From Chloranthus sessilifolius (lineage: Eukaryota > Streptophyta > Magnoliopsida > Chloranthales > Chloranthaceae): a stretch of DNA of 64,000 bases. This document shows positions 49,404 to 61,644 of this stretch, in pieces. A model generated the notes under the pieces. The model saw only the letters and a program-made list of their open reading frames with translations. It ran no database searches and was not told the DNA's origin. A program made the translations under genes and the position numbers. Numbering within the stretch: the stretch's first letter is position 1; each line of letters opens with the position of its first letter. The stretch lies in NCBI GenBank assembly GCA_021018995.1, contig CM037584.1, positions 45,645,811 through 45,709,810 on the forward strand, read 5' to 3'.

Positions 49404-52059
49404 ATCTTGACCGAAACTTGAACCGGGAGGGTTCGATTTAGGTGTAAAAATGATGGGGTGTCCTAGATCTAGGGCTAAGGTTGGGAAATTAGGATTTTTA
49501 GAATGGAGGAAAAGATGGATATGAGAGAACTAGGGTAGGGTTCCACTAAGGGTTCAAAATTCCGGCACTTTGAGAGGAGAAATGGCCTCCATTTATAGGA
49601 AAATGGACCAATGGGGCTTGACAAGTGTTAAACATGTATCAAGCCCCTATTGGTTTCTTTAAGGCACAAGGATTGTGCTTATTCTCCTCAAGAGAAACCG
49701 TTGCATGTGAAAAATCGCATCCATCCATGAATTTTTTTAGAAAGGGAATAAAGAAAATAGGTGACTAAGTGAGGATAGTTTAGTAATTTCCTAAGCTCTA
49801 GGGTTTGTAAGGTTCCTAAAGGATTCGGGTTTGCTAATTGAGTAGGTTTAGCTAAGTTAAAATGTGTTTAATAAAGGTTTGGAGGAGGAATGAATAGAGA
49901 TAAGAAAATTTCAAAGATTCCAAGTTTTGGACTAACATATCCATCTCAGGGTCCCTTGAGCAGTTTTGGATATATAGGTACTAAGATTGGGTTGGTTCAA
50001 CATCAGATCGTCACTCGACTTCTGGTTATTGCGTATTTCTTGGACAACCAAATTGAGTGGAAGAGTAAAGAGCAAACAATTGCATCTCGCCCAAGTTTCG
50101 AAGTTGAGTATCAAGCTATTTCCCATGGCACTTGTGAAATCTTATGGCTTAGCTCCCTTCTGTTTGAGTTGGAATTTCCTACTAGTTGCTTCATACCTTT
50201 ACATTGTGATAACGAACTCACCGAGAAGGTTGCAACTGATTTAGTGTTATTTGTGCAAACCAAGCATATAAAAATGGAGATACACTTCCGAAAAAGTGTG
50301 GGATGATTCTTTAGAGTTGATTGATGTTTCCACCTCTCTATAGCTCGTAGAGATTCTTACCAAGGTTATTGGGTCCGGTCCTCTTTATGATACCACTATC
50401 AAGCTAGGCATATTTGATGTTCATGCTCCAGCTTGAGGGGGAGTGTTGGTGTGTCTAATATGCAGATAATGTGGGTATGAATAGTGTAAGTCGGTGTCTA
50501 TGTAATATGTTTCTCCTTAATATAAAAGCTGGTGAGATACAATGCTAAGCTAAGCTATTTTGCTACTAATCTCTCTGATTCTCTTATGTTCTTCGTTACT
50601 TGAACCCTAACAATTAACCCTAGAATCCTTACAAACCTAATTATTAAAGTCTAGTCATACGCTTCTCCTCTCCTATTCTACAAATCTTCAACTCTCTCCC
50701 GCAATTGCTTGAAGCTCTCCGCAATCAATGCTATACAAAAGCCCATTTCTGATCCTGAGAAAGTGCTTATTATTGACTCTTTTTTCTAGGTAAGCTGGGC
50801 TCGAACCTGCGACCTTGAGGTAGCAATATTGTCAACCTTCCATTGTGCTACAGGCCTAAGCCCAAGTGCTTATTATTTTCAGCATACTTGGGGAGGAATA
50901 CAAAGTGTTTGTACCCTTGGTTTGTATATGGGTGTGTGTGTAAGGAAATATTCAACAAACAAAGCTATTCACTAATTTACTATTGAATTATTGATTAAGC
51001 CTCCTTGTAGTGATTATTTATGTTTAAAAAGTACCTAATTATTCAGATATGTCTAACATTATACTTATATTTAAGAATATATTTGAACGCCTTTCTAGAT
51101 TTGTCATACTTATTGACCGATATGTGGATGCGACAAGGTATTGATGATGATGATGATGGTGATACTATGAGGTGTATAACAGGGGCTAGCATCTGTTGAA
51201 CAACCTAGCCGGTATTGGTGTGTGGCACCAGCAAATTGAATAAGTGGTATATTGATGAATTTTAAAATATACAAGTGCGTATAGATCATTGGATAGAACA
51301 CTGACATTGTAGATCTTCATACGGTGAAGATCAGTTGATAGAACCCCTCACATTGCCTTTCGGCAGATGTAGAAGCACAGTTCAATCATCACTCCACATA
51401 ATTCCTAATGAAAGGTAATGGAACTCAATCATGAGAATAAAATGTTAACACAGTCCAAAGCTCTCTAGGTTAATGCAAATTTTAAGATTTCATGTTTCAG
51501 TTACATGTTACCAGCAATACCCAACTATTGAAAATAGTATTCATGCATGCCATTAAAAAAAGATTGACAACATACTACTATCTTCGGCCTGGAGCACTTT
51601 AGCTATAGTCTTAGCTAAATATGGCATTCTATGAGGAAATATACATTACAAAACCTAGATTTAAGATGAATTTTGGTCTATGAGCAAGGATATAATAAAT
51701 ATATCTTTGAAACTCTTACACCCTGATTAAACTTGTTGATGCTCCATAAGGACTAAGTCTCTTAAGCAATGTCTACTTATTAAAACATTAATGGTACCTA
51801 CTAGTGCTGTATAACTCAGATAGGACACGGAGATTGCCGTCACTGACACAATACAAATTAATGCGAAATCTAAAGGAATTTAAATTCAAGATTGGCAATG
51901 GAGTGCTGCAGATATATGATTGACTTACCTATCTGAAGGATCTCTCCCAGGCATTTCCACAAAAAGATCATGATCACATATTATCTGTAAGAAAGTAAGC
52001 TTGCAGTCATGCAGAACGGATTGGCAAACACCAGCAAACTTGTCCATGTACAAGGATAC
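40925..52059 (-). CDS. SPK1: SPIKE1-like DOCK guanine nucleotide exchange factor, 3' part, 11 exons
   Basis: Exons from 5' to 3' (all - strand): 52059-51929, 48128-48053, 47936-47826, 46381-46199, 45808-45665, 44972-44799, 44715-44368, 44268-43936, 43846-43661, 43212-42238, 41179-40925. Junctions are GT-AG and phases agree, giving 971 residues ending LSHYIPAILSEL. This is roughly the C-terminal half of a ~1830-residue family. Diagnostic stretches include SLYMDKFAGVCQSVLHDCK, EMPGRDPSDRNYLSS, DARYQKHEDKLYIAQLYFP and, in the catalytic DHR2 (DOCKER) domain, YGASKLTVDSAVKYLQLANK and RRTVLQTEGSFPALVNRLLV. SPIKE1 activates ROP GTPases and through them SCAR/WAVE-ARP2/3 actin growth in trichomes and pavement cells (known in Arabidopsis). 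Upstream exons are not in this window, so the intron before 52059 is at least 11.9 kb or the gene is cut. The intron 44269-44367 is in frame and stop-free. Confidence 0.92.
41304..42300 (-). repeat. Tandem duplication including the end of a SPIKE1 exon and its donor
   Basis: 41304-41881 repeats 41882-42300 (apart from a SINE in the first copy). The shared part includes the last ~60 bases of exon 43212-42238 (coding GDQLPRLQSLQRIL-GSVAVQ) and the following GTGAGT donor, so an exon-end copy lies at about 41821-41881. It has no evident acceptor and is expected to stay in the intron. Confidence 0.8.
41539..41709 (-). mobile_element. tRNA-derived SINE with 20-bp target duplication
   Basis: On the - strand: GGGTAGCTCAGTTGGTCAG (A-box), then CCAGTTCGAGTCCCC (B-box), a body ending GCCCGGGCACCCACGGATT, and a T-rich/A-rich tail. 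Flanks 41519-41538 and 41710-41729 are the same 20-bp word. Head and tail resemble widespread Au-type plant SINEs. It is inserted in the first copy of the exon-end duplication, so it is younger than that duplication. Confidence 0.85.
43255..43565. repeat. Dispersed 'ACCCGACC' repeat, copy 2, in a SPIKE1 intron
   Basis: GGGTCGGGTT / AACCCGACC words dominate. It shares the sequence 'gggttgagggtttcaataaac' with copy 1 at the left edge of the window. Confidence 0.6.
45066..45560 (-). other. SPIKE1 intronic sequence
   Basis: AT-rich intron between exons 44972 and 45665 (true interval 44973-45664). No insertion recognised. Confidence 0.5.
46382..47522 (-). other. SPIKE1 intronic sequence
   Basis: AT-rich; no element or exon recognised. 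Confidence 0.5.
47523..47878 (-). repeat. 186-bp tandem duplication including the end of a second SPIKE1 exon
   Basis: Two copies, about 47523-47690 and 47706-47876, offset 186 bp where they align best. The right copy contains the real exon end (..AQLYFPLIGQ then GTGCAAAA). The left copy keeps a diverged version of those ~50 coding bases and the same GTGCAAAA donor. The copies differ at many sites, so this duplication is older than the one at 41304. Confidence 0.8.
48129..49889 (-). other. Large SPIKE1 intron, lower part
   Basis: Intron of 3.8 kb (48129-51928). This part has a (GA)n run at 49371-49400 and no recognised gene. Confidence 0.5.
49890..50612 (+). mobile_element. Ty1/copia 3' end fragment (RNase H, PPT, short LTR), fossil
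   Basis: Encodes a copia RNase H tail (EWKSKEQTIASRPSFEVEYQ, HGTCEILWLSSLLFELEF), then a polypurine tract GCTTGAGGGGGAG at 50431-50443, then a 169-bp LTR, TGTTGGTGTG...CCCTAACA (50444-50612). The rest of the element is missing, so it is a decayed partial copy, opposite in orientation to the SPIKE1 gene. Confidence 0.8.
50444..50612 (+). repeat. Short copia LTR (169 bp)
   Basis: Starts TGTTGGTGTG directly after the purine tract and ends CTAACA. A TATA-like 'taatataaaagc' lies near its middle. Confidence 0.7.
50778..50862 (-). mobile_element. tRNA-derived SINE-like fragment
   Basis: The - strand reads TAGCACAATGGAAGGTTG then GCAGGTTCGAGCCC, an A-box and B-box at tRNA spacing. Body and tail are not defined. 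Confidence 0.5.
50863..51928 (-). other. Large SPIKE1 intron, upper part
   Basis: No element or exon recognised; AT-rich with a short (GAT)n run near 51145. Confidence 0.5.
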
Positions 52060-53419
52060 CTGCAGCAAATGACATGAGCCATTATTTAGATATCTGCAAA
52101 AAGTAAAATGAGTAGAGGCCAAACAATGAAAAATATTGGAAGGAGAAGACTTCAAAAAAATTAGAGTCCAAACAATGCAAAAAAGAATAAATGACATGAG
52201 CCTCTCCATCATTTTGATAGTAAATGATAAATTCTTGAAACTCTTTGAGTTAACTGTGTTTTCATGCTCAAGCTCATGCTTTAACAGTTTGGATGCTGGG
52301 ATCACAACTTCAATAGCATATCATCAAAATTTTGGTAGAAGAATACCCGAAAATGTTAGCCTTTTATGTTAAAGTTAAGTCATCATTTAGGGTTCTTGAC
52401 AGCAACAACTTTAGAGATAGTGACAGAGGCTAGGCTTCAATATGTAATGCTTTTCTGCATGTATAAAGTGCATGATCTACATGGAAATTGGAAGGAGATT
52501 ATATTTACTAAAGAAGAAAAAAAAGATCTTAGAGCCTGGCAAGCTTTTCTTGTTGGGTGATTAAAGCTGAATTTTCATGAGAAAAAAAAAGCACTCCAAC
52601 AGTTGACCTTGTGGGTTCTTCATGGCCCTTAGGTTCATGCTCTTCTTTGCGGTCATTGGATCTTCACTTCATGGTTGGAAGGACCGATCGTTGTGGTTTG
52701 TGGAGAAGAAGCACTAGAAACATGATGAATAAGTATGAAAAGTAACTCCCAATGGCCAATACACAGGGAATGCGATAATGGGCTGAAAATTTGATCTTTG
52801 TGACGGATTGCCAATTATGTTCAACAACATGAACATCTTAGGCTAATGATGAAGCAGACTCATACCAAAAAGGGCTCAGCAGACTCCCTAACCAATCTCA
52901 CTCTGACCCATCACAAATAGAGAACCAATATAACAAACTCAGTAGCTAAGTCAGGAATGTAGAAAATATTGAACTATTTATATGATTGTCCTTATCATCG
53001 CGTTGTCCCATATATTTGGGGACAACTTTGCAAGTCATGTTTCTTCACTCAATTCTATTTAGGAGTAAAGACTAAACTCTGACACTTTGCAATCCTTAAT
53101 CTCGCTTCTTACTACTTCCCTCCAAGATTGATGTACCTTCTCCCACTATGTTGTGCATGTACCGTTTCATTCCTCGCTCTAGGGGCTTTCAAGGTCTCCA
53201 ACGGACGTGTCTAAACCATTTCAAACAACATTCCCTTAATTATTTTTTATTGGTCCCTTAATTATTTTTTATTGGGACAAGCCCCAAACACCTCTTTTGA
53301 ACTTTCCTAATTTTATATTTCCTTGAGTGTTTTTTATAATTTTCATTTTATCTTGGCACTCCACAGTCCACACATCCCCTCCTTACCATGCATCGCACCC
53401 ATATTCACTCTTAATTAGT
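52060..53419. other. Intron or upstream sequence of SPIKE1
   Basis: No further SPIKE1 exon was recognised. 52990-53410 is a dispersed repeat resembling the one near 39330 ('tttggggacaactttgcaag', 'gacactttgcaatcctt'). Confidence 0.45.
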
Positions 53420-53449
53420 TTTGGAGATTAGGGTTTGGTGAGATTGAGC

Positions 53450-53490
<41 letters not shown>

Positions 53491-53675
53491 ACAAATGGAG
53501 AAGTAGAAGAGAAGAAACAAGTTAAGGTTACGGGTGTATACTATCCCAGACCCTTTATCATATATACTCGTTATAAAAAAAGTTCTCATGTGAACAACTA
53601 ACACTTTAAACCATGACAAATGAATGTTATATACACCTCTAACAATTATTAGCGACAAACTCACTTACACCAACA
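53420..53675 (-). repeat. 3' LTR of the outer copia element
   Basis: On the - strand it starts TGTTGGTGTAAGTG at 53675. It contains a (GA)n run (53453-53485 on +). The inner end is approximate. Confidence 0.55.
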
Positions 53676-55065
53676 CTTCTCAAGTTGGAGCATAGATATC
53701 TACCATGTCCAACTTGGAGGTAATATCGTGTAATCTAATCTTCCAAATAGCCTTGATAAGGATGTCAGCAAGTTGATCTTTAAATGCAACTCGGAAAGTG
53801 CAAAACTCGAGAGACTCCACCTTTTATCGTACGAAGCGGCAATCCACTTCAATGTTCTTCATTCTTTCATGATAGATAGATTTCACAATAATGTGAAGAA
53901 CGGCCTCATTATCTTCATACATGGTCATAGGAAGTTTCACATGGATCCAAAGGTCAAAAAGGGTTAACCAAATCCACATGCCTTCATGAGCTCCTTGCGA
54001 CATGGTATGACCCTCTGCTTCGGCACTAGAATTTTCCACAACCTGTTTTTTGCTTTTCCATGTGAAAAGGTTATCTCCAAGAGATGTACAGTGTCCTGTA
54101 GTGGACCTTCTATCATCGTGAGACCCATCTCAATCTGCATCAATGAAGACCTCCACATCAAAATGACCATGGTTTCCATACAACAGACCCTTCCTAAAGT
54201 TGCCTTTCGAATATTTGAGATTCCTATAGACAACATCCAAATGGCAACTCAGTGGAGAGTTTGCATATATTGGCTCACAACACTCATTGCATATGCAATG
54301 TCAGGACAGGGTAATGATGAGGTATATCAGCTTGCTCATAAGGCATCGATACATGCAGATGTCTTTGAGAGGTTCCTCATCTTCAGTATTCATCTATGAT
54401 TCACCTCCACAAGAGAACCAACATTCCAATTTTTCTTGAGCAGAGCGAGAGTGTACTCTCTTTGAGAGATAACTATTCCCGTTTCCGATTTAGCGACTTC
54501 AGCACCAAAGAAATACCTTAGTGGAAGGTCCTTAATGTCAAAAACTTGACACTTGAGTCTCATAATCTCCTCATTGGCATCTCGATGACCACAATATCAA
54601 CATCATATATTGAGGGCAGTGACATGTAGTCTTTTCTTGACAGAAAGACTGATAAACCCACTTGCACCCAACCAATTTCCTTCCTTCTTGAAAAGGAGCT
54701 ATCACTCAAATTCCTTGCATAAATGGCATGGTAGGAATCAAACTTACTTGGCGAATGAGATGTACAAGAGCGAGATCCATTGAATAGCATAATAGGTTTA
54801 TCAAGAATAGATGTAGGAATCAAACTCATTGGACCTGCTTCCAAGGACAAATTTTGCTCCATGATCTAAGTGTGAGTGGGCTTATTTGTTCTCCACATCT
54901 CTCAAGCAAAAGTCTTTTTTATCCGAAATTTCCTTTTCCACTCTTACTTGCTTCGGGCCACTAGTTTGCACAACAGTTTCCATCATCTCATCATCATGTT
55001 GGTCATTATCAACATCAACTCCAGGTAAGTGCGGTAACAAAACAATGCACTCTTTCTGACTTGTA

Positions 55066-55127
<62 letters not shown>

Positions 55128-56538
55128 GAGTGCATTGTGAGGGAAGGGAAGGGGAAAAAAGAAAGTTGTGCACTCACAAAAGGCAACGTCCACAGTGACA
55201 AATTTCTTTCCTAGAGGAGGGATTGTAGCACTTGTACTCCTTTCAAGATGGAGGTATCCAATGAAGCTACACCAAATAGACTTAGGATCCAACTGGTCCC
55301 ACCAGATGCTAGCATGGGCGAAACAAAGGTAATCAAATAGACAAGGAGGAATAAAAAAGAAAGGAATCTTAAGACAGAGCACATGAAAGATGGATTTGCC
55401 ATACGATTATTGAGAAAGCGGGCAGTGAGGATATCTTCAGTCCATAACCTTTCCGAAGCATATCTTTCAAGCAATAAGGATCGGGTAAAGATGACGATTC
55501 TTTCGATCGAAACTCCTTTTTTGCTCTAGTGTATACGGGCAACTAGTTTTTTGTATAGTACTATGAGCGAGAAAATATGATTAATGTTGATGAGAGGAGT
55601 ATTCTCCTCCATTATCAAATCAAAGAAGCTTTAGAGGAATATCTCCACCATTATCAGATAGAAGAACCTTTACGCAACATTGATATTGAGTTAGGACTAG
55701 CTTATAAAATAAAAGAAAAAATAGTGGCAAACTCATCTTTGGGATTCAATATATATATCATTGTAAAACTAGTGTGGTCATCAATAAATCTAAGAAAATA
55801 ACGATAGCCATTAAAGGATGTAACAAGAGATGGTCCAGAAACATCAGAGTGAACAATCTGAAAAGGCATATCACGTCTACTATCATTATGAGGAAAGGAA
55901 GTTCAACAATGTTTACATAATTGACAGGTTTCACAACATAATTTTGAAGTATCTAAGTTTCGTAGTTGAAGAAACTAAACACGCATACGAGAAACTGGCA
56001 CATGTCCAAACGTGAGTGCTATGAGTGGATGGTATTTAGAGAAACAGTAGTAGTAACAGCAATCTGAGTAGGCCTCTCTTTCAGTTCACCAAGCAAGTAA
56101 AGCCCTATCACCTCAAGACTACAGCCAAAGGTTCTCCCCATCTCCAGGTCTTGAAAAATACAATGGATTGGAAAGAAGGTTACACATATCACTGAAGATC
56201 AACAGGCATATTAGGGACATGAAGAGTAGAGTCGAATGACATGAATCCCAAGTGAACATTCCCCTTCCCAGCAACAAGAACAAGGGATCCATTAACAATA
56301 CGAGCAATGCAAGGATTAGATAAAGCAAACATAAAATGGAACCATGAAGACATACTATACACATGGTCAATTTCCCCGAATCAATGATCCAGGGGAATTG
56401 AGAGGATGACGAAGATATGCAAAATGTTGGTACCTCAGTCGAAGACATGAGATCGAGAGGATGAGCCTGAGATGAAGAGGAAGCTTATTGCACAAGTCAT
56501 TATACTCCTTCAGGGTGAGTGTGATGGCCTCAGATGAG

Positions 56539-56543
56539 GAAGG
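56539..56543. repeat. Candidate target copy GAAGG (left of inner copia)
   Basis: The five bases next to the inner copia LTR end. The partner copy is expected beyond the right edge of the window. Confidence 0.35.
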
Positions 56544-56756
56544 TGTAAAATAAGGTTAGGGAGAGAGATAGAGCGAAGAATAGAAGTTAGGAGATATTAG
56601 GGGTGAGTCAATATCCTCATACCCACATATCACTAATATTTATATCATTTACAAATCATTATTGACACCCACTACTATCTAAACACACTCACGCTTACAT
56701 AGAGTAACACCCATACACACACCAACTAAGAACACAATACTACAAACACACCAACA
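56544..56756 (-). repeat. 3' LTR of the inner copia element (213 bp)
   Basis: On the - strand it starts TGTTGGTGTGTTTG, after the tract AACTTGAGGGGGAG (56757-56770), and ends TTATTTTACA. Its end resembles the visible part of the 5' LTR at 61589-61644. Confidence 0.75.
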
Positions 56757-59700
56757 CTCCCCCTCAAGTTGGAGCATGTACATTGGTCATGCCCAACTTG
56801 GAAGTGATGTCAAAGAGTCTCTTTCCGCCAACACCTTTAGTGAGAATGTCGGCCAGCTGATCTTCAGAACGAACTTAGGGCATGGCAAGGTTGACATGAC
56901 AGTCAACTTCGGTAAGTTTTGTCCTTTCTTGATAGACCGGATTCTCCGTGATATGATGTTCAACCTCATTACCACCATATAGGATCATACACAAAGTAAC
57001 ATGAACTCCTAAATCAGGTAGAAATATATTTCAACCACATACCCTCGTGAGCTCCTTGAGACAGCTCTATACTCCCCCCCTCTGCACTAGAGTTGGATAC
57101 CACATGTTTCTTCCACCTCCATGTCCCTAAATTCCCTCCAAGGAATGTTCATTATTCAATGGTAGATATCCAATTATCAAGAGATCATGCCCAATCTGCA
57201 ACTGTAAATATATCAATATCCAAGTGGCCATGACTATTGTACAATATTCCTCTGTCGGGACTCCCTTTCAAGTATTTGAGAATCCTATAAACTACATCAA
57301 AATGAGTATTGTTGGGTGAGTGCATATACTGGCTAAAGACACTTACTTCATAGGCTATATCAGGACGAGTCATGGTGAGGTAGATTAGTTTTCCAACTAT
57401 CTATGATAACTTGTAGGATCCTTGAGAGGTTCAAGAACCTCTCCACTCAACCTATGATTCTGCTTAATAAGATTCACAGCAAGCTTGTACCCCAACAATC
57501 CAGTATCATGAAGGTGTTCTTTCAATGCAATCCCTTTCTTGGACCTTGCCACCTCAATACCTAGAAAGTATTTTAGAGAGCCCAAATCCTTGATATCAAA
57601 GGCCCTATGAAGGTGTTCTTTCAAGCATACTAGTTCTTCGCTATAATCTCCTGTGATGATAATATCATCCACAGAAACTGAGGTGGTTGTAGTACGCACC
57701 ACTTTCTTCACAAACAAGGCGTGATCGTAATGACTTCTTCGACATCCATAACTGATTATGGCCTCACTAAACTTCTGAAGCCAAGCACATAGAGAGTGCT
57801 TTAACATATATATATGGACTTCTTGAGCTTGCACACTTTTCCAATCTCCCTTTGTTTAACAAAGTCAAGTGGGAGTGTCATACAGACTACATCCTTCAAA
57901 TCGCCATGAAGGTCACATCTTATGGTATTTGATTTTACAATTGGAGCAAATGTTTCATGATAATCAACTCCATGTGTTTGTGTGAACCCTCTTGCAACTA
58001 ACTTTGTTTTGGATCTCTCAATGGTCTCATCAAGTCAATATTTTACAGTTTAGACTAACTTGCAACCCACTACTTTCTTTGTCGATGAAAGATCAACGTC
58101 TCATGTCTTGTGTTTTTAATGTCTGCATTTCCTGTGCCATAGCTTTTGTCCATTCGGGTTGAGATAGGGCTTCAAACACAAAATTATGTACAGTAATAGA
58201 ATCCAAAGATGAAATAAAACTAAAATGAGAGACAGATAAACCTTTAGAGGAAATAAATTTTTGGATAAGATGTCTTGTACCTTTATGTTGGGCAATAGGA
58301 AGATCAATATCGGAGGAAGGATTTGTCTCTAGAGAAGGTTCGTGGTCAGTGGCCAGGATTAGAGACTCTACTTGAGGCTCTTCCTGAACTTCTTGAACAT
58401 CTTCCTAACAAGAGGTTTCCTAACCTTCTTTCTCACATAGATTTCTCTGAAATGGTTTTCCACACTTACCAACTTCAATTTGGGTTTGCTCTTCTACATC
58501 TCCTTCCCATTTTTACCCAAATGTATCCCTTCATCCTGATCTTCCCTCACATCCATGATGGGAATGATGGGGAGCATGTCAAGGCTCTCTTCCATTCTCA
58601 TAACGCTCCCCTCCAGAAGAGGGCACTGGAGTTTTTCTTCTTGAATTTTTGAGAAGGGAGTATCGTAAAAAAATGTGACATCCATAGTCACGTACCGCTT
58701 TCCAGAAATAAGATCATACACGTTATACCCTTTCTGTGATGGAGGGTATCCAACAAAGATACATCAAGCTGCCTTGGCATTCAACTTGTCATGGTGAATA
58801 TTGGGGATTTGAACAAAACATAGGCAACCAAAGATTAAATTGGAAAAAGAGGGTTGGAAGCAAACAACATGTTCTAAGAAGACTTTCCTTGAAGGACTGT
58901 TGTAGGCATTTTGTTAATGTGGAAACTTGCAGTGAGCACCACTTTACTCCACGAGTTTTTGGGAATATTTCTTCCAATCAATAATACCCTAGCAACTTCC
59001 AACAGGTGACGTTTTTTTCTCTCTGCAACTTCATTTTGCTAGGGGGTATATGGACATGATGTTTGTCACTCAATACCATTTTGCTGGAGATAAGACTGAA
59101 GGACGAGAAGAATATTCTCCCCCATTATCAGAACTAAGGATCTTCAGAGATGCGTTAAATTGGTTTTGAAAAGGTTTATGATACATAGGGAAGATAGAGA
59201 CAATTTCATCCTTAGTCTTCAAAATGTATAGGGTAGTGAGACGGGTACAGTCATCAATGAAAGACACAAATTAACGAAACCTGGAAACAGAGGTAACCAG
59301 AGAAGGTCCCCCCACATTTGAATAGACAATCTCAAACGGTATATCATTTCAATTTCTACTAGGAGAATATGAAGCTCTTGTATGTTTTGCTATCTCACAA
59401 ACGTTGCATTTGAAGGAGATGATGTCAACGTCCTTGATTTTTTATGGGAATACCATCCTCAACTGTTGTAAAGGAATATGACCACACCGTGCATGCCATA
59501 ACTCAACCTCCTCAACAGGAGTAGCAACAGCAGCTACATGCTTCTAAATACTCAGATCTCCACTAGCTTGTGAGCCTTCAAAGATATACAAGTCTCTACT
59601 CTCCTAACCATGACCAATCACCTTCCCTATTGACAAATCTTGAAAAATATAATGGGAAGGAATAAAGGAGACACTCCAACTTAGAGTTTTTGTAAGACTA

Positions 59701-60052
59701 CTAACAGAAAAAAGATTTATGGGCATTTTAGGAACACATAAAGAGGAAGTTAAGGAAAACATGACCAGCATGAATTGTCCCTTTACCACCAATAGGGATA
59801 AGAGATCTATCTGCAACCCGAATGTCACATTGATTAGACATAGGAGATACTAATTGGAACATTGAACAAGAACCTGCCATATGATCCGTGGTCGCAGACT
59901 CAACAATCCACACGGAAGAAGAAATAGATGTATGAGAAGCTTGAACATCTATCTCTGCCCCGCCTTTTCCAAAAAAAAAAAAAAACTATCTCTGTCTCAA
60001 GAATACGATATTTGTTTGTTAACTCTATCATGGAGCAGCTATCACCCAACAC

Positions 60053-60275
60053 CAAGGATCAAAATGCGGTTTTTCCGCAGACGTATCGTCCAAAACGACG
60101 ATCGTGTCGACACGTCATGAACGATATATAATACCGGACGATACATTGAATGTATCGTCCGGTATTAGCCTTATAAATGGGCGATACGGTACATTTAATG
60201 TACCGTATCGCCCACCTCCGATACCGATACGTATCGTCCGATACGTATCGGTATCGGACGATATTTTGATCCATG
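60053..60275. mobile_element. hAT-like MITE of the GTATCG family (223 bp)
   Basis: Begins CAAGGATCAAAATG, ends ATTTTGATCCATG, flanked by an exact 8-bp duplication CCCAACAC (60045-60052, 60276-60283). Two near-perfect hairpins: ACCGGACGATACATT with its complement around one central base, and GGGCGATACGGTACATT with its complement likewise. It is in reverse order relative to the 38429 copy. Confidence 0.85.
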
Positions 60276-60283
60276 CCCAACAC

Positions 60284-61574
60284 CACTCTGAAATTTGTCA
60301 TAGTGCAGATCATGTGACAAAAGCAAATCAACACTTATCTTGCAAAAAAAAAGTGCTCATCCATTTAATAAGAGGTTAAGGGTTCATGCAGGCCCGGTCA
60401 CCTACTCGATATACTTCCGGTCAAAAGACTTTCTCCAGTATTGAATAGGGTGATCCTTTCACAATCAACAACACTCTCGCAAAAGGAGGTGGCTGGACCG
60501 AGTACTCGGATCGAGGGGAAACGGGTGAAAAGAGAATAACCCACTGCGGCTACAAAAACTGGGTATCACACCTCAAAAACCACTGCAAAAATAGATATTG
60601 TGCACAATACCGTTACACAACCCACTTCCAAACTGCAACCACCACCAGGCTGCAATTAATAATTCTGAGCAGCAAATACTGAATCTGGTCACAAAACTCG
60701 GTTACACAACCCACTGCAATACCACCACCACCACAGGGCTGCAAATAATAAATCTGAGAAGAAAATCGGGTTACAGGATCCCCACAAGGTCCTACAACCT
60801 TAAGACAACTGCAATTAATACAAATGAGGGGTCTACACCTACTTTCCACGGCTACACAGCCCACAATCAAACAAAAAACCACTACTAACACAGCCACACA
60901 ACAACCATGCATGGAGTTAACATTGAGAAATTCCATTTTAAATCAAACTACACCACAAGGACAGCCAACAACCACACAAAATAAGGCTGGAAATTAAGTA
61001 TACAAGCTCATAAACATGTTACCAGAGTTTCGGTTGTTGTTATATTTCGGATACAAAGTAATCACATAATATCCTCCGAGATATCTCTTTCTTGAGATTC
61101 AAGTACAGTAACCGATTCAATAAATCTATTGAATTCCTCTGGCACATAAACAGAGGGTTCCGGCAACGCTATTCATTTTCCAGTGACTGCATTTTCCGGC
61201 AAGACAGATTCACTTCCAGTAGTCCAAAGTCTCAAATTTACCTAACGAATGAACTGTGGAAGCATCAAAACATGATTTAACAAACTTTCGATGGCTCACA
61301 TGCCCTTGAAGTCGATGCAAGAAGGCTGGAGAGAACCTTTTAGGGTTTCAGCAATAGACGAAATGTTGGAGAATCGAGGAAGAAGATGATCAAGAACTCA
61401 GTCCTCCAGTCTTCAAATCGATTCGACCGAGAAGAGAAAGTGACTCAGAATAAAAAAAACAACCAACCCCTCAAAGTTTCAGACGAATCCGGTGATCTCC
61501 AATGAATGTTGACATCAGTCACTTGTCAATGACGTCGGCTATTGCAGCGATCCGTTTTGTCCTAGATCAATGCC
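60284..61574 (-). other. Inner copia gag/leader region, heavily decayed
   Basis: No clear gag motif remains. 60590-60930 is rich in 'aaccac' and short repeats that keep frames open on both strands without protein-like content. It lies between the protease and the primer site, where gag and leader belong. Confidence 0.45.
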
Positions 61575-61575
61575 C

Positions 61576-61588
61576 TGCTCTAATACCA
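61576..61588 (-). promoter_or_regulatory. Primer binding site of the inner copia element
   Basis: The - strand reads TGGTATTAGAGCAG next to the LTR end, close to the initiator-Met tRNA complement TGGTATCAGAGC. Confidence 0.75.
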
Positions 61589-61644
61589 TGAAATTAGGTT
61601 AGGTAGAGAGAAGAAAAGATCGAAGTTAAGAAGTTAGGGTTGAC

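Larger units (their letters stand above)
53420..56543 (-). mobile_element. Ty1/copia element (outer), 3' part, fossil
   Basis: Read on the - strand: protease start (PWIIDSG) near 56380, integrase and reverse transcriptase regions, and RNase H (MYEDNEAVLHI, HERMKNIEVDCRFVR) near 53830-53930. The purine tract CCAACTTGAGAAG follows at 53676-53690, then an LTR ending near 53420. The 5' part is displaced by the inner copia element at 56544. Coding regions are broken in many places. A (CT)n run (55071-55124) has expanded inside pol. Confidence 0.75.
56544..61644 (-). mobile_element. Ty1/copia element (inner), nested in the outer copia, fossil
   Basis: On the - strand from the right: part of the 5' LTR (61589-61644), primer site, gag/leader, protease (MWIVESATTDHM, about 59730-59913), integrase (MSFIDDCTRLTTLYILKTKD, LSSDNGGEYSS, about 59070-59267), reverse transcriptase (SVDDIIITGDYSE, DLGSLKYFLGIE, about 57400-57834), RNase H (about 57185-57373), purine tract and 3' LTR. 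It has many breaks. A hAT-like MITE is inserted at 60053-60275, and another hAT-like element cuts its 5' LTR at 61645. Confidence 0.8.

Noticed and set aside
55071-55124. Long (CT)n tract as a functional element
   Set aside because: Simple dinucleotide expansion inside a broken copia pol; similar tracts occur at 35199, 49371 and 53453 without common context.
60598-60936. Overlapping open frames on both strands (96 and 107 codons)
   Set aside because: Low-complexity 'accac' repeats inside a decayed copia leader/gag region; the apparent membrane-like protein has no family resemblance.
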